A DNA stretch of 64,000 bases from Urbifossiella limnaea (GCF_007747215.1 NZ_CP036273.1:4510322-4574321), one strand, 5' to 3'; positions 24,176 through 32,677 are shown, counted from the first letter of the stretch. Notes: generated by a model not told the origin, from the sequence alone. A program made the numbers and translations.

Positions 24176-25637
24176 CATCCCTGTGTACATCCGGTAGCCA
24201 AGCGTAACCTGTTGGTGGCCAACGCAATTCTGCCACCCACGGATGGACGGCCATGCTCCTCGGCGAGGTGTTCGACCGGTTCGCGGCCGAGTCCCCGGTC
24301 AGCGTCATGGCCCGGGCGGCGTTCGAGCACGCCCTCCCGGCCGACGCCGTGGACGCCCTGTTCGCGGAACACGCCGAGCGGCAGTACACCCGGGAGTTGC
24401 TGTTCTCCCAGCTCGTCGACCTGATGGGGCTCGTCGTCTGCCGGGTGCAGCCGTCCCTCAACGCCGCCATCCGCAAGCGGGCCGCCGACCTCGGGGTGAC
24501 CCGCAAGGCGGTCTACGCCAAGGTCGCCCGGATGGAGCCCGGCCTCGGGGCGGCCCTCGTCCGGCACACCGCGGCCCGCCTCGGCCCGGTGGTCGCGGCC
24601 CTGGGGCCGACCGCGGCCGCGTCGGTCCCGGGGTTCCGGGTGCGGGTGGTCGACGGGAGCCACCTGCCGGGGACCGACCACCGCCTCCGCCCGCTCCGCC
24701 GGACCCGGGCCGGGGCACTCCCGGGGCAGGCCGTGGTCCTGTTCGAGCCGGCGACCGGGTTGGTGATCGACGCGATCCCGTGCGAGGACGGCCACGCCCA
24801 GGAGCGGTCCCTCACCCCGGCCATCCTCGGGTGGGCCGCGCCCGCCACGGTCTGGGTCGGGGACCGGAACTTCTGCACCACCCGGCTGCTCGCCGGGACC
24901 GCGGGCCGGGGCGGGTGCTTCGTCGTCCGCCAGCACGGCCTCACCCTGACCGAGCTCGGCACGGGGGAGCGGGTGGCCCGCGGCCGGACCGGCACGGGGG
25001 CCGTGTTCGAGGAGGCGGTCCGGGTGTCGGACGGGGCCGGCGGGGAGGTGGCGGTCCGGCGGGTGACGGTGGTGCTCGACGCCCCGACCCGGGACGGGGA
25101 CCGCGAGATCCGCGTCCTGACCAACCTGCCGGCGGCCGTACCGGCGACCCGGGTGGCGGAACTGTACCGGGGCCGGTGGTCGGTCGAGGCCGCGTTCGGC
25201 GAGTTGGCGGCGGCCCTCCACGGCGAGGTCGCCGGCCTGGGCTACCCGCGTGCCGCGCTGTTCGCGTTCGCCGTCGCCCTGTGCGCGTACAACGTGCTGG
25301 CCGTCATCAAGGCGAGCATCCGGGCGGCCCACGGGGCGGCGGCCGAGCCCGGGGTGTCCGGGTATCACGTGGCCAATGAAGTCGCCGGGGCCAGCCGGGG
25401 GCTACTGATCGCCATCCCCGCGGCCGAGTGGGCGGTGTTCGCCCGGGTGTCGGCCGCCGGGATGGCGAAGGTGCTGATCGCGTTGGGACGGCAGGTGCGG
25501 GTGGCGGAGTTCGTGACCAGCCCTCGGGGGCCGAAGAAACCTCGGACGCGGCGGGAGAGTGCGGCCGGCACCGGGCACGTCGCTACGGCCCGGTTGCTCA
25601 AGGCCCAGAAGTCGTAACGGTCATGTACACAGGGATG
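24176..25637 (+). mobile_element. IS4-family insertion sequence A with 11-bp target duplication
   Basis: The element is 1462 bp. Terminal inverted repeats share CATCCCTGTGTACAT at 24176 and its complement ending at 25637. The flanks carry the exact 11-bp duplication GGCGGTGGTGG at 24165-24175 and 25638-25648. An 11-bp duplication and a single DDE transposase fit the IS4 family. It interrupts the zinc-ribbon gene. Confidence 0.93.
24253..25617 (+). CDS. IS4-family DDE transposase
   Basis: A 454-residue transposase. The DDE residues appear as VRVVDGSHLPG (first Asp), VWVGDRNFCTT (second Asp) and LYRGRWSVEAAFGEL (Glu in the YREK-like box). The gene fills the element between the inverted repeats. 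It is homologous to the transposase at 30142 (shared TRELLFS, DRNFCT and LGYPRAALF blocks) but belongs to a different element with other ends. It appears intact. Confidence 0.92.
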   Translation: MLLGEVFDRFAAESPVSVMARAAFEHALPADAVDALFAEHAERQYTRELLFSQLVDLMGLVVCRVQPSLNAAIRKRAADLGVTRKAVYAKVARMEPGLGAALVRHTAARLGPVVAALGPTAAASVPGFRVRVVDGSHLPGTDHRLRPLRRTRAGALPGQAVVLFEPATGLVIDAIPCEDGHAQERSLTPAILGWAAPATVWVGDRNFCTTRLLAGTAGRGGCFVVRQHGLTLTELGTGERVARGRTGTGAVFEEAVRVSDGAGGEVAVRRVTVVLDAPTRDGDREIRVLTNLPAAVPATRVAELYRGRWSVEAAFGELAAALHGEVAGLGYPRAALFAFAVALCAYNVLAVIKASIRAAHGAAAEPGVSGYHVANEVAGASRGLLIAIPAAEWAVFARVSAAGMAKVLIALGRQVRVAEFVTSPRGPKKPRTRRESAAGTGHVATARLLKAQKS

Positions 25638-25997
25638 GGCGGTGGTGGGCATGCCCCGCGTGCGGGCGGCGGGCGGACGCGCTGTTCCTCACGCCTGGCC
25701 GCGACCACCTCGCCTGCCGCGTCTGCTGCCGGCTGGCATACCGTTGCCAGTACGCCCCGGGCCCGGTCGCCCGCCGGAAGGAACGCCCGGGGCTGTGGTC
25801 GGAGCGGCGCGTGCAGCGGTGGGAGTGGAGCCCGGCCGCCCGGCGAACGATCAAGGTCGCCGACCGCACGGTGCGGCGACGGCTTTGAGGACGAAATGTG
25901 CTTGACCGGGGTGGGACACGAACCGAGACTGGGCCGAGGCTGACAACGGCCCCCGCACACACCGGCATCTGAGACATCTCAGCCGACAGGATCTCGC

Positions 25998-27125
25998 ATG
26001 AGCCGCCCGCGCAGTATCACCCCCCTGTTCGCCGCGCCCGCGGCGGCACTGGCGGCACTGGTCGTCATGGTGACGACCACGACTGCAATGCAGCCCAATA
26101 CCGCGATTCCGCGGCCGGACGGCAAGCCCGCGGACATGACCAAGCCCGTCCAGGTCTTCATCCTGCTCGGGCAGTCCAACATGGTCGGGCTCGGCAAGGT
26201 GAAAGGCGGCGAGATCTCCCTGGAGCACGCGGTCAAGGTGAAGAAGAAGTACCAGCACCTCGTGGACGACGGGGGAAGCTGGCTGGCGCGGAAGGATGTC
26301 CGCTTCGTGCAGTACATGTCCGGCAAGGGGCCGCTGAAGAACGACTGGCTGACCGTCGGGGGTGGAACCATGGGACCGGAATTCGGGATCGGTCATCCGC
26401 TCGGCAACGCGACCGACGCCCCCGTGATGCTCCTCAAGTGCTGCATCGGCAACCGGGCCCTCGGCTGGGACCTCCTCCCGCCGGGTAGCGAGCGCTACGC
26501 GTTTACCACCAAGGACAAGGCGGGGGTGGAGAAGAAGCTGGTCTACGCCGGCTACAAGGACAAGCCGGAGTTCTGGGAGATGGACCCGGCCAAGGGCCTG
26601 AAAACCGAACCCGCCCCGTGGGTGGACAAGAACGGCAAGGCGATCGACTGGTACGCCGGCAAGCAGTGGGACTACGACATCGGCGACGCCAGGAAGGCGC
26701 TGGCCGACCTCGAGAAGCACTACCCGGGGGCCAAAGGCTACGAGGTCGCCGGCTTCTTCTTCTGGCAGGGCGAGCGGGACGCCGGCAACGCCGGTCACGC
26801 CGCGCGGTACGAGAAGAACCTCGTGCACTTCATCAAGACGCTGCGTGCGGAATTCAAAGCCCCCGACGCCAAGTTCGTGCTGGCCACGATGGGCGAATCG
26901 GTCAAGGGCGGCACCGGCCCCGGGGCCGACGTACTCAACGCCCAACTCGCCGTGGACGGTGCCTCGGGTAAGTACTCCGAGTTCAAAGGCAACGTGGCCA
27001 CCATCTACACGCACCCGATGGCGCAAGGCGGCAGCGGGAACGGCCACTACGGCGGCAAGGCCGAGGTGTACATGGATGTCGGCGAAGCCATGGGCCGGGC
27101 CATGGTGGGCCTGTTGAAGAAGTAG
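25998..27125 (+). CDS. secreted SGNH/sialate O-acetylesterase-like protein
   Basis: A 375-residue protein with a signal peptide (PLFAAPAAALAALVVMV). The SGNH-type esterase motifs of the DUF303/SASA group are present: VFILLGQSNMVGLG with the nucleophile Ser, GFFFWQGERDAGN (block III), and HYGGKAEVYMDVG holding the candidate catalytic His. Members remove acetyl groups from sialic acids or polysaccharides, and planctomycetes carry many. It lies between the two cassette clusters and has no attC-like flanks, so it is probably host chromosome. No operon partner is evident. Confidence 0.85.
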   Translation: MSRPRSITPLFAAPAAALAALVVMVTTTTAMQPNTAIPRPDGKPADMTKPVQVFILLGQSNMVGLGKVKGGEISLEHAVKVKKKYQHLVDDGGSWLARKDVRFVQYMSGKGPLKNDWLTVGGGTMGPEFGIGHPLGNATDAPVMLLKCCIGNRALGWDLLPPGSERYAFTTKDKAGVEKKLVYAGYKDKPEFWEMDPAKGLKTEPAPWVDKNGKAIDWYAGKQWDYDIGDARKALADLEKHYPGAKGYEVAGFFFWQGERDAGNAGHAARYEKNLVHFIKTLRAEFKAPDAKFVLATMGESVKGGTGPGADVLNAQLAVDGASGKYSEFKGNVATIYTHPMAQGGSGNGHYGGKAEVYMDVGEAMGRAMVGLLKK

Positions 27126-27329
27126 CCCCGAACCCCGGAGCCCCGCGGGGCCGGCCGGCGGCTGTTCCATCGCATCGGCTTTCCGGTCAGCGCGGCGATC
27201 CCCGCGAACACGAGCATGAGTGTGACCGGGGCGAGGAGCGGCACCGCGACCGCCGCCACGAACGCCACCGCACCCGTCGGGCGCCGATCGGCTATAACAG
27301 CGGCCGGATATCCCTCTCGGAGGACTGCG

Positions 27330-27722
27330 GTGAAGGCAGTAACAAGCGTGGCGCTGGCGAGCGCCCTGGTCGTCCTGGTCGGCGGGGCGCGCGCCCAGGA
27401 GAAGGCCGGCGACCCGACCGGCACCTGGACATGGACGGTCGAGCGCGGCGGTGAGAAGCGGGACGTGACGCTGAAGTTGGCGGCCGCGGGCGGGAAGCTC
27501 ACCGGCACCGTGTCCACCGGCAAGGGCGACGAGACGAAGATCGAGGACGGCACGTTCAAGGACGGGGAAGTCGGCTTCGCCATCACCCGGGAGCGGAACG
27601 GCGAGAAGTTCACGAGCAAGTACACCGGCAAGCTGGCCGGGAACACGATCAAGGGCAATTACCAGACGACGGTCGGCGGCAAGGAGCAGAAGCGCGACTG
27701 GGAGGCCAAGCGCGCGAAGTGA
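27330..27722 (+). CDS. small secreted beta-rich protein
   Basis: A 130-residue protein. The signal peptide is KAVTSVALASALVVLVGGARA. The mature part alternates short strands and lysine-rich turns (GTWTWTVERGGEKRDVTLKL, then YTGKLAGNTIKGNYQ), a pattern common in planctomycete secreted proteins with a lipocalin-like barrel. No function is assigned. The start is a GTG at 27330 with CGGAGG upstream. A strong terminator follows 24 bp after the stop. Confidence 0.75.
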   Translation: MKAVTSVALASALVVLVGGARAQEKAGDPTGTWTWTVERGGEKRDVTLKLAAAGGKLTGTVSTGKGDETKIEDGTFKDGEVGFAITRERNGEKFTSKYTGKLAGNTIKGNYQTTVGGKEQKRDWEAKRAK

Positions 27723-27746
27723 GTGCGCGACGGCACGACACGCGAA

Positions 27747-27780
27747 CGCGCCCCGGCGAGTTGTAGCTCGCCGGGGCGCG
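27747..27780 (+). terminator. terminator hairpin after secreted protein gene
   Basis: A perfect 14-bp stem (27747-27760 with 27767-27780) and the loop TTGTAG, followed by TCTGTTTCTG. The T tract is interrupted, but position and stem strength fit an intrinsic terminator. Confidence 0.75.
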
Positions 27781-28199
27781 TCTGTTTCTGTCGTGGGTGC
27801 GGGAGCCGTCTCGCGGAGGTAGGAGGTAACGGAGAAAATGGAGGTATCTCCAGCCCGGACTCGCGGGGCGTCACCGATGATTGTGGCCGACTCCCGAGTG
27901 CCCACCCGGCCGGGCAGTGGTGGCCACTCGTCGAGCTCTGCGGGGTTACTTTGACCGGCGCTGGTCACGGTAATCCCGGCGCCGTCCGCGATGGCCTGCC
28001 GAGCCCCCACGGAAGACGCGGGTTGGGGTGGCCGGTTGCGATCACCCCGCCGGCGCGTTACCTTGACCGGCGCCCGGGTCGGGCGCATTCGCATTGACCG
28101 GTGGGTCACGACGAACGCGCAGCACCGGTCAAATGAAACACTGGTTCGGCGGCGGAGGCTCGCGCCGGCGGCATGTGCCGGCAGACGCGGAGGCGTACG
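27781..28199 (+). promoter_or_regulatory. leader of second cassette cluster, attI-like candidate
   Basis: No gene is seen in these 419 bp. There is a direct repeat GTTACtTTGACCGGCGC at 27945-27961 and 28057-28073 (one difference). A 10-bp inverted repeat TTGACCGGTG (28094-28103) and CACCGGTCAA (28123-28132) shares its core with the direct repeats. Twelve bases later comes a lone GTTCGGC at 28144-28150, followed by GGCGGAGG and the first gene of the second cluster. Repeats of one motif next to a lone core resemble the integrase-binding layout of attI, but the motif differs from that in the first leader. Confidence 0.4.
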
Positions 28200-28409
28200 G
28201 TGCATAGGTTCACGTTCGACTCGCCGTACACCTTCGGCGACCAAGTGGAGTACACTGCCCCGCACGCCTCGGGCCGAGGCCGAGTGCTGGACATCGTGCT
28301 GTGCGAGGACCGCAGGGTGTATTACATCGTGCAGCCGGACGACGGGGACGCGGACGGCGGCATCTTCCCTGAACACATGCGGCCGGCCGAGGGCGGACCG
28401 CAATCGTGA
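28200..28409 (+). CDS. cassette gene 7: small hypothetical protein
   Basis: A 69-residue protein starting at a GTG (28200) with GGAGG shortly upstream. It resembles a small beta-barrel (FTFDSPYTFGDQVEYTAP, then DRRVYYIVQPDDGDADGG), and short cassette proteins of this SH3-like type are common, but no family is claimed. It ends 21 bp before the attC-like site. Confidence 0.6.
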   Translation: MHRFTFDSPYTFGDQVEYTAPHASGRGRVLDIVLCEDRRVYYIVQPDDGDADGGIFPEHMRPAEGGPQS

Positions 28410-28430
28410 CGGCACCCGGTGGCCCCAGAC

Positions 28431-28521
28431 GCCGAACCCGTAGCTGCAGCAGACCGCGGCCTCATAAGCGGTTCGTGACCACAGCAGCCACGGGCCGCGG
28501 CTGCTGAGCTTCATGTTCGGC
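28431..28521 (+). repeat. attC-like site 6
   Basis: A 91-bp site from GCCGAAC to GTTCGGC, inner boxes GCTGCAGCAGAC and GCTGCTGAGC, stem CCGCGGCC with GGCCGCGG. The bases before it (GGCCCCAGAC) match those before site 4, suggesting shared ancestry of the two cassette ends. Confidence 0.8.
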
Positions 28522-28547
28522 CACCGAAGGGCACCCGAGGGGTAGAC

Positions 28548-28898
28548 GTGTTGCCGCAGGACGCAAGTACGGCCGCGGTCGCTGCGATGCGTGTCTTGTC
28601 AGACCGGCACGACCTGAGGCGTCGGGCCGAGGCGTCGTGTCGCGAGTCCCTCCGGGCTGCAGCCGCGGAGGGCGATCTGAACGGCTTGGCCGAAGAGCAC
28701 GTGCAGGCGGTGTTTGAGCGGTCCGCGCTGGTGTTCGACCACGGCGAGCTGAGTCACCCATTCGTCGAGACGCGGCTCGGGCTCTACGTCCCCGACCCGG
28801 CGGGCGGGTGGTTCCGGGGGCTGCGGCCGGTCGGCCACTACCGGCTCATCACGCGGCTCGACGGCACGGACGAGGACGACTATCTCGTGCTTGACTAG
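28548..28898 (+). CDS. cassette gene 8: hypothetical protein
   Basis: A 116-residue soluble protein. The N-terminal half is helical (RRRAEASCRESLRAAAAEGD), the C-terminal half is strand-rich (LGLYVPDPAGGWFRGLRPVG). The start is a GTG at 28548 with GAGGGG upstream. No family is recognised. An attC-like site begins nine bases after the stop. Confidence 0.6.
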   Translation: MLPQDASTAAVAAMRVLSDRHDLRRRAEASCRESLRAAAAEGDLNGLAEEHVQAVFERSALVFDHGELSHPFVETRLGLYVPDPAGGWFRGLRPVGHYRLITRLDGTDEDDYLVLD

Positions 28899-28907
28899 TG
28901 GCGGCAG

Positions 28908-29000
28908 GCCGAACCCCACGCTGCAGCAGACCGCGGGGGCATAAGCGATTCGTGACCGTAGCTCACCCGGCCCCCGCGGCTGCTGAGCTTTTTGTTCGGC
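28908..29000 (+). repeat. attC-like site 7
   Basis: A 93-bp site from GCCGAAC to GTTCGGC, inner boxes GCTGCAGCAGAC and GGCTGCTGAGC, stem CCGCGGGGGC with GCCCCCGCGG. Compared with sites 1 and 2 the stem has changed on both arms and still pairs. Confidence 0.8.
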
Positions 29001-29204
29001 GGCGGGGAGCGTTTGCAGTGGAGCGCATTAGATGCGCGGAGCGCCGAGGGACCGGCCCAGGAACTGGTCCGGCACTCCAAAGACCCGCCGCCCGACGCGA
29101 GTCACACCTGGGAGCCGCTTGTGGCTCCTCTCGCGGCGCGGTCTAATCCAGCCGGCTGCTCCCGTGTCGTGCGAGTTCATTCCTCCTCCTGTCAGGTCCG
29201 TCCC

Positions 29205-29579
29205 ATGAAGTGGCTGGCCCTCCTCCTCTCCGCGTCGATGATCTCCGCGGGCTGCAAGCGGAAGGAACCCGCCGCCCCGCCCGCCGCCGTCCCACCCGCC
29301 CCTGGTCAACCTGCCGCCGTCGGAGGGGCTTCTCAGGTCAAAAAGGCCATCAGCCGGGAGGAGGGCGAGCGGAAATACAACCGCATGGACGAGGTGCTGC
29401 CAGTGCGGACGCCGCTGGCCGAGGTGGTGCGGTACTTCGGGCAGGAGCCGGACCGGTGGGAGGGGGCGGGAGCCAACCGGAAGGCGATCTGGGTCCTGGA
29501 CGACGGGTCGGAGATTGCCATCGAGTTCGACGATGGCTTGTCCGGGAGCGATTCGGCTACGTTCAAGAACAAGCGGTAG
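29205..29579 (+). CDS. cassette gene 9: small lipoprotein
   Basis: A 124-residue protein with a lipoprotein signal: hydrophobic LALLLSASMI followed by the lipobox SAGC (cysteine at residue 17 or so), then a Pro/Ala linker and a small globular part (EVVRYFGQEPDRWEGAG). It should be lipid-anchored in the envelope. Unlike the other cassettes it has a long 5' region of 204 bp after the core, which carries 28 bp almost identical to the non-coding end of the IS1111-group elements. It is followed by attC-like site 8. Confidence 0.65.
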   Translation: MKWLALLLSASMISAGCKRKEPAAPPAAVPPAPGQPAAVGGASQVKKAISREEGERKYNRMDEVLPVRTPLAEVVRYFGQEPDRWEGAGANRKAIWVLDDGSEIAIEFDDGLSGSDSATFKNKR

Positions 29580-29939
29580 CGGAGTACAAGCGAGCTGCGA
29601 AGGGGACGGCGCGACAGCAGAGGCTGGGGCCGAACCCGTCGCTGCAGCAGACCGCCAGCTCATTGGCGATTCCAACCGGGCTCGTGTACCCGGCAGGTGA
29701 CAGGCGGCTCGGCGGCTGCTGAGCTTTATGACTATGAAGCCGCGGTCCTGTCAACTCAAGCGGGCCGGGTTTTCCAGGGTGTTTTGCTCGCCCCACGGCT
29801 GACCCGCGGTCAGCGCGTTCCGTCGAGGCAAGCACCACCCCATCCCCGCCGGCCGCGGGGCTCGTCACGTCAGGCGGTCGGGGGTCGCCGTCGGGTCGCA
29901 CTCGACTATTCGGGCTGCGGTCCGGGTCGCGCCCGGGCG

Positions 29940-30061
29940 CCGAGGGACCGGCCCACTAACTGGTATCCGCCGCGCCGCCCATTCGTTCGGCCACCACTCC
30001 GGCGGCAGAGCCGCCTTCGGGTACACAAAGCTGCGGGCTGGCACGACTGGGTCCCGTTGGC
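29940..30061 (-). ncRNA. candidate bridge RNA guide loop of IS1111 element 1, cut by IS4 element B
   Basis: The same layout as in element 2: outer stem 29971-29980 with 30035-30045, guide segment at 29984-29995, hairpin GGCGGC/GCCGCC (30001-30006 with 30010-30015, loop AGA), second guide at 30023-30032. Compared with element 2 the hairpin has changed on both arms, and one outer-stem pair becomes a G-U wobble only if the RNA is read from the minus strand, the transposase strand. The nested insertion begins at 30062, at the base of this structure. Confidence 0.45.
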
Positions 30062-31558
30062 CAGGCCATTCACGGTGACGCATCCCGGTCGTAAGCCGTC
30101 CGCTGGCAGGGACTTGGCCAAGCCAGGGAGAGGGCGCGCCCATGCTGTTCGGTGGGGTCTTCGAGCGGTTCCTAGAGGAGAGCCCGCTCAGCGTGATGTC
30201 CCGGGCGACCATCGAGCACGCCCTCTCGGCCTCGGCCCTCGACGCGCTGTTCGACCGGACCGCCGAGCGCGGGTACACCCGGGAGTTGCTGTTCTCCACG
30301 ACGGTCGATCTGATGACCCTGGTGGTCGGCGGCAAGGCCCTCCACGTCCAGGCCGCCTACCGGCACCTGCGGGACCGCGTCCCGGTCACCCTCAAGTGCG
30401 TCTACGACAAGCTCCGGAACATCGAGACGGGCGTGTCCGCGGGGCTGGTCGCGCACGTGTCGGGCCGGTGCGAGGGGCTGATCACCGCGCTGGGCGGGGG
30501 GTGCAAGAGCCTGCTGCCGGGCTACCGGGTGCGGGTCCTCGACGGCAACCACCTGGCCGCCACCCAGCGGCGGCTGGGCGTCACCCGGGGGCACACCGCC
30601 GGCCCCTTGCCCGGGCAGAGTTTGGTCGTGCTCGACCCGGCCCTGATGCTGGTCACCGACATCGTCCCGTGCGAGGACGCCCACACCCAGGAGCGGGCGC
30701 TGATCGACCAGATTGTGCCGCTGGTGCGGGAGCGGGACGTGTGGGTCGCGGACCGCAACTTCTGCACGGCGGAGTTCCTGTGTGAGGTGGCCGCCCGGCG
30801 GGCCTACGTCGTCATCCGACGCCACGGGAACCTGAGCGTCGAGGCCGAAGCCGGGTACGGGGCCGAGGTCGCGACGGACCGGGGCTGGGTGGGCGAGCGG
30901 CGGGTCTGGGTCTGCTGGGGTGGGGCGCGGTTGGTGCGCCTGCGGCAGGTGCGGGTGCGGCTGCGGGCGCCGACCGCGGACGGGGACGCGGAGGTGGAGA
31001 TCCTGACCAACCTGCCGGCGAAGGTGCCGGCCAAGAAGGTGGCCGAGATCTACCTCAAGCGGTGGAAGATCGAGGGGGCCTTCCACGAGTTGACAGTCGC
31101 CTTGAACTGTGAGGTGAACACCCTGGGGTACCCCAGGGCCGCGCTGTTCGGGTTCTGCGTGGCGGTGGCCGCGTACAACGTGCTGGCCGTACTGAAGGCG
31201 GCCCTGCGGGCGGTGCATGGTGAGAAGAAGGTGCAGGAGGAGGTGTCGGGGTATTACCTGGCGCTGGAGTGGGCGATGGTGTACGCGGGGATGATGATCG
31301 CCCTGCCCGCGTCGGAATGGGAGGCGTTCGGTCCGATGCCCAGCCCGGAGTTGGCCGGCCACCTCCGCGAGTGGGCGGGCAAGGTCGACCTTGGGAGGAT
31401 CAAGAAAGCGCCGCCCCGGAAGCCGACGAGGACGGCGACCCGACGGATCAAGGACAAGAGCCCACATGTTTCCACGGCCCGGTTGCTCGACGAGGGGAAG
31501 AAGACCCGTCAGGCGAAAGTCAGCCGGAATCCGTGAGTCTCACACCGTGAATGGCCTG
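30062..31558 (+). mobile_element. IS4-family insertion sequence B with 11-bp target duplication, nested in IS1111 element 1
   Basis: A 1497-bp element. Inverted ends are CAGGCCATTCACGGTG at 30062 and its exact complement ending at 31558. The 11-bp duplication GTCCCGTTGGC flanks it at 30051-30061 and 31559-31569; element 2 has this sequence once (at about 36090), which shows the empty site. The same duplication length as IS element A supports the IS4 family. Confidence 0.93.
30142..31536 (+). CDS. IS4-family DDE transposase
   Basis: A 464-residue transposase. DDE residues are visible in VRVLDGNHLAA, VWVADRNFCTA and YLKRWKIEGAFHEL. It shares many blocks with the transposase at 24253 (TRELLFS, PCEDxHxQERxL, LGYPRAALFGF) and differs in the C-terminal basic tail. 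It fills the element between its inverted ends and appears intact. Confidence 0.92.
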   Translation: MLFGGVFERFLEESPLSVMSRATIEHALSASALDALFDRTAERGYTRELLFSTTVDLMTLVVGGKALHVQAAYRHLRDRVPVTLKCVYDKLRNIETGVSAGLVAHVSGRCEGLITALGGGCKSLLPGYRVRVLDGNHLAATQRRLGVTRGHTAGPLPGQSLVVLDPALMLVTDIVPCEDAHTQERALIDQIVPLVRERDVWVADRNFCTAEFLCEVAARRAYVVIRRHGNLSVEAEAGYGAEVATDRGWVGERRVWVCWGGARLVRLRQVRVRLRAPTADGDAEVEILTNLPAKVPAKKVAEIYLKRWKIEGAFHELTVALNCEVNTLGYPRAALFGFCVAVAAYNVLAVLKAALRAVHGEKKVQEEVSGYYLALEWAMVYAGMMIALPASEWEAFGPMPSPELAGHLREWAGKVDLGRIKKAPPRKPTRTATRRIKDKSPHVSTARLLDEGKKTRQAKVSRNP

Positions 31559-31612
31559 GTCCCGTTGGCTCTACCCCACCATCACGGGCGAGGTCTCACA
31601 CCGACGCCGCCG

Positions 31613-32677
31613 TCAGGCGGCCGTCGCGGCCGGTGCCGGGTCGGGGTCGGCCCGCCACGGCTGGTTGTCCCGGAGCATGGCCCAGCACCGGACCAGCACC
31701 CGCCGCGCGAGGGCGACGACCGCCTGCTTCCGCCGCGCCTTGCCGCGACTCAGCCGGTCGAACACCGCCCGCGCCCACCGGTTGTACCGGAGCATGCACC
31801 ACGCGCACTGCACCAGCAGCTTCCGCAGCACCGCCGGCCCTCGCTTGGTGATCCGGCCGCGGCGGTCGTCCTCGCCCGACTGGAACTGCCGCGGGACGAG
31901 CCCGCCGTACGCCCCGACCTGCCGGCCGTTCCGGAACCGCGTCGGGTCGTCGAGGTGGGCCACCACCGCCTCGGCCGTCCGCGGCCCCAGACCCGGCACC
32001 GTGTCGAGCAGCCGGACGCGGGCGTCGGCCTTCCCGATCGTGTCCAGCTTGGCCTCGGCGACCGCGACCAGCTCGTCGGCCTGGCGGTAGGCCGTCAGGG
32101 CCAGGTCGAGGAGCCCCCGCCACAGGTCGTCCGGCTCGCACTCGGCCAGCGGCCGGGCGAACTGGGCGATGCCCGCGAGCCCGGCGGCGGTCCACGCCTT
32201 GGCCCCGCGCGGGGCCGGCAGACCCTGGCCGACGAGCACCGCCCGGATGCGGTTCTGGGCGGCGACCCGCTGGGCCACCAGCGCCTGCCGGTGGGCGATC
32301 AAGGCCCGCCACTCCCGCACCCGCTTGGCCGGGACGACGACCGTGGGGAGCTGGCCGAGCGCCTCCAGTTGGGCGAGGCGGAGGGCGTCGTCCCGGTCGG
32401 ACTTCCGCTTGGTGTGCTTGTACTTCCACGCCTCGGCCGCGGTGTTCGCCACCTTGCACGGGATGCCGAGCTCGCCGCACAGGTCGGACACCCACCCGGC
32501 GAGGGTACACGCCTCGATGACGACCACCGCCGGGCCGGTGGCGCGGATGAGCCGCTCGACCTCGGCCCGGGAGGTGGTGATCGTGCGGAACTCGGCGGCG
32601 GCCGTCACCTTGTCGTAGGTGCAGGACACGCACTTGTACTTCCCCAGGTCGATGGCGAGAATCGTGGTGCCGGTCAT
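31613..32677 (-). CDS. IS1111-group transposase (IS110 family), copy 1
   Basis: A 354-residue DEDD transposase. First Asp in ILAIDLGKYKCV, Glu in VVVIEACTLAGWV, Asp pair in KRKSDRDDALRLAQL. The C-terminal transposase_20 region is RLLDTVPGLGPRTAEAVVAH, then GAYGGLVPRQFQSGEDD and GRITKRGPAVLRKLL. It is nearly identical to the copy at 36161 and has the same length and ends. The gene is intact although the element's non-coding end has been separated from it. Confidence 0.92.
   Translation of the reverse strand: MTGTTILAIDLGKYKCVSCTYDKVTAAAEFRTITTSRAEVERLIRATGPAVVVIEACTLAGWVSDLCGELGIPCKVANTAAEAWKYKHTKRKSDRDDALRLAQLEALGQLPTVVVPAKRVREWRALIAHRQALVAQRVAAQNRIRAVLVGQGLPAPRGAKAWTAAGLAGIAQFARPLAECEPDDLWRGLLDLALTAYRQADELVAVAEAKLDTIGKADARVRLLDTVPGLGPRTAEAVVAHLDDPTRFRNGRQVGAYGGLVPRQFQSGEDDRRGRITKRGPAVLRKLLVQCAWCMLRYNRWARAVFDRLSRGKARRKQAVVALARRVLVRCWAMLRDNQPWRADPDPAPAATAA

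Larger units (their letters stand above)
23855..25888 (+). pseudogene. zinc-ribbon protein gene interrupted by IS4-family element
   Basis: Two pieces, 23855-24175 and 25649-25888, join in frame when the insertion sequence and one copy of its 11-bp target repeat are removed, restoring a 186-residue protein. The junction reads GGMRRWW then ACPACGRRADALFL, followed by LACRVCCRLAYRCQ. This CxxC...CxxC layout, with a tryptophan pair just before it, is typical of small bacterial zinc-ribbon proteins of unknown function. The gene is disrupted and the two halves are not expected to give a working protein. Confidence 0.75.

Noticed and set aside
18787-29000. attC-like sites considered as ordinary REP elements or terminators
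   Set aside because: They alternate strictly with single plus-strand genes, have conserved outer cores with unpaired spacers and two extrahelical bases, and lack T tracts.
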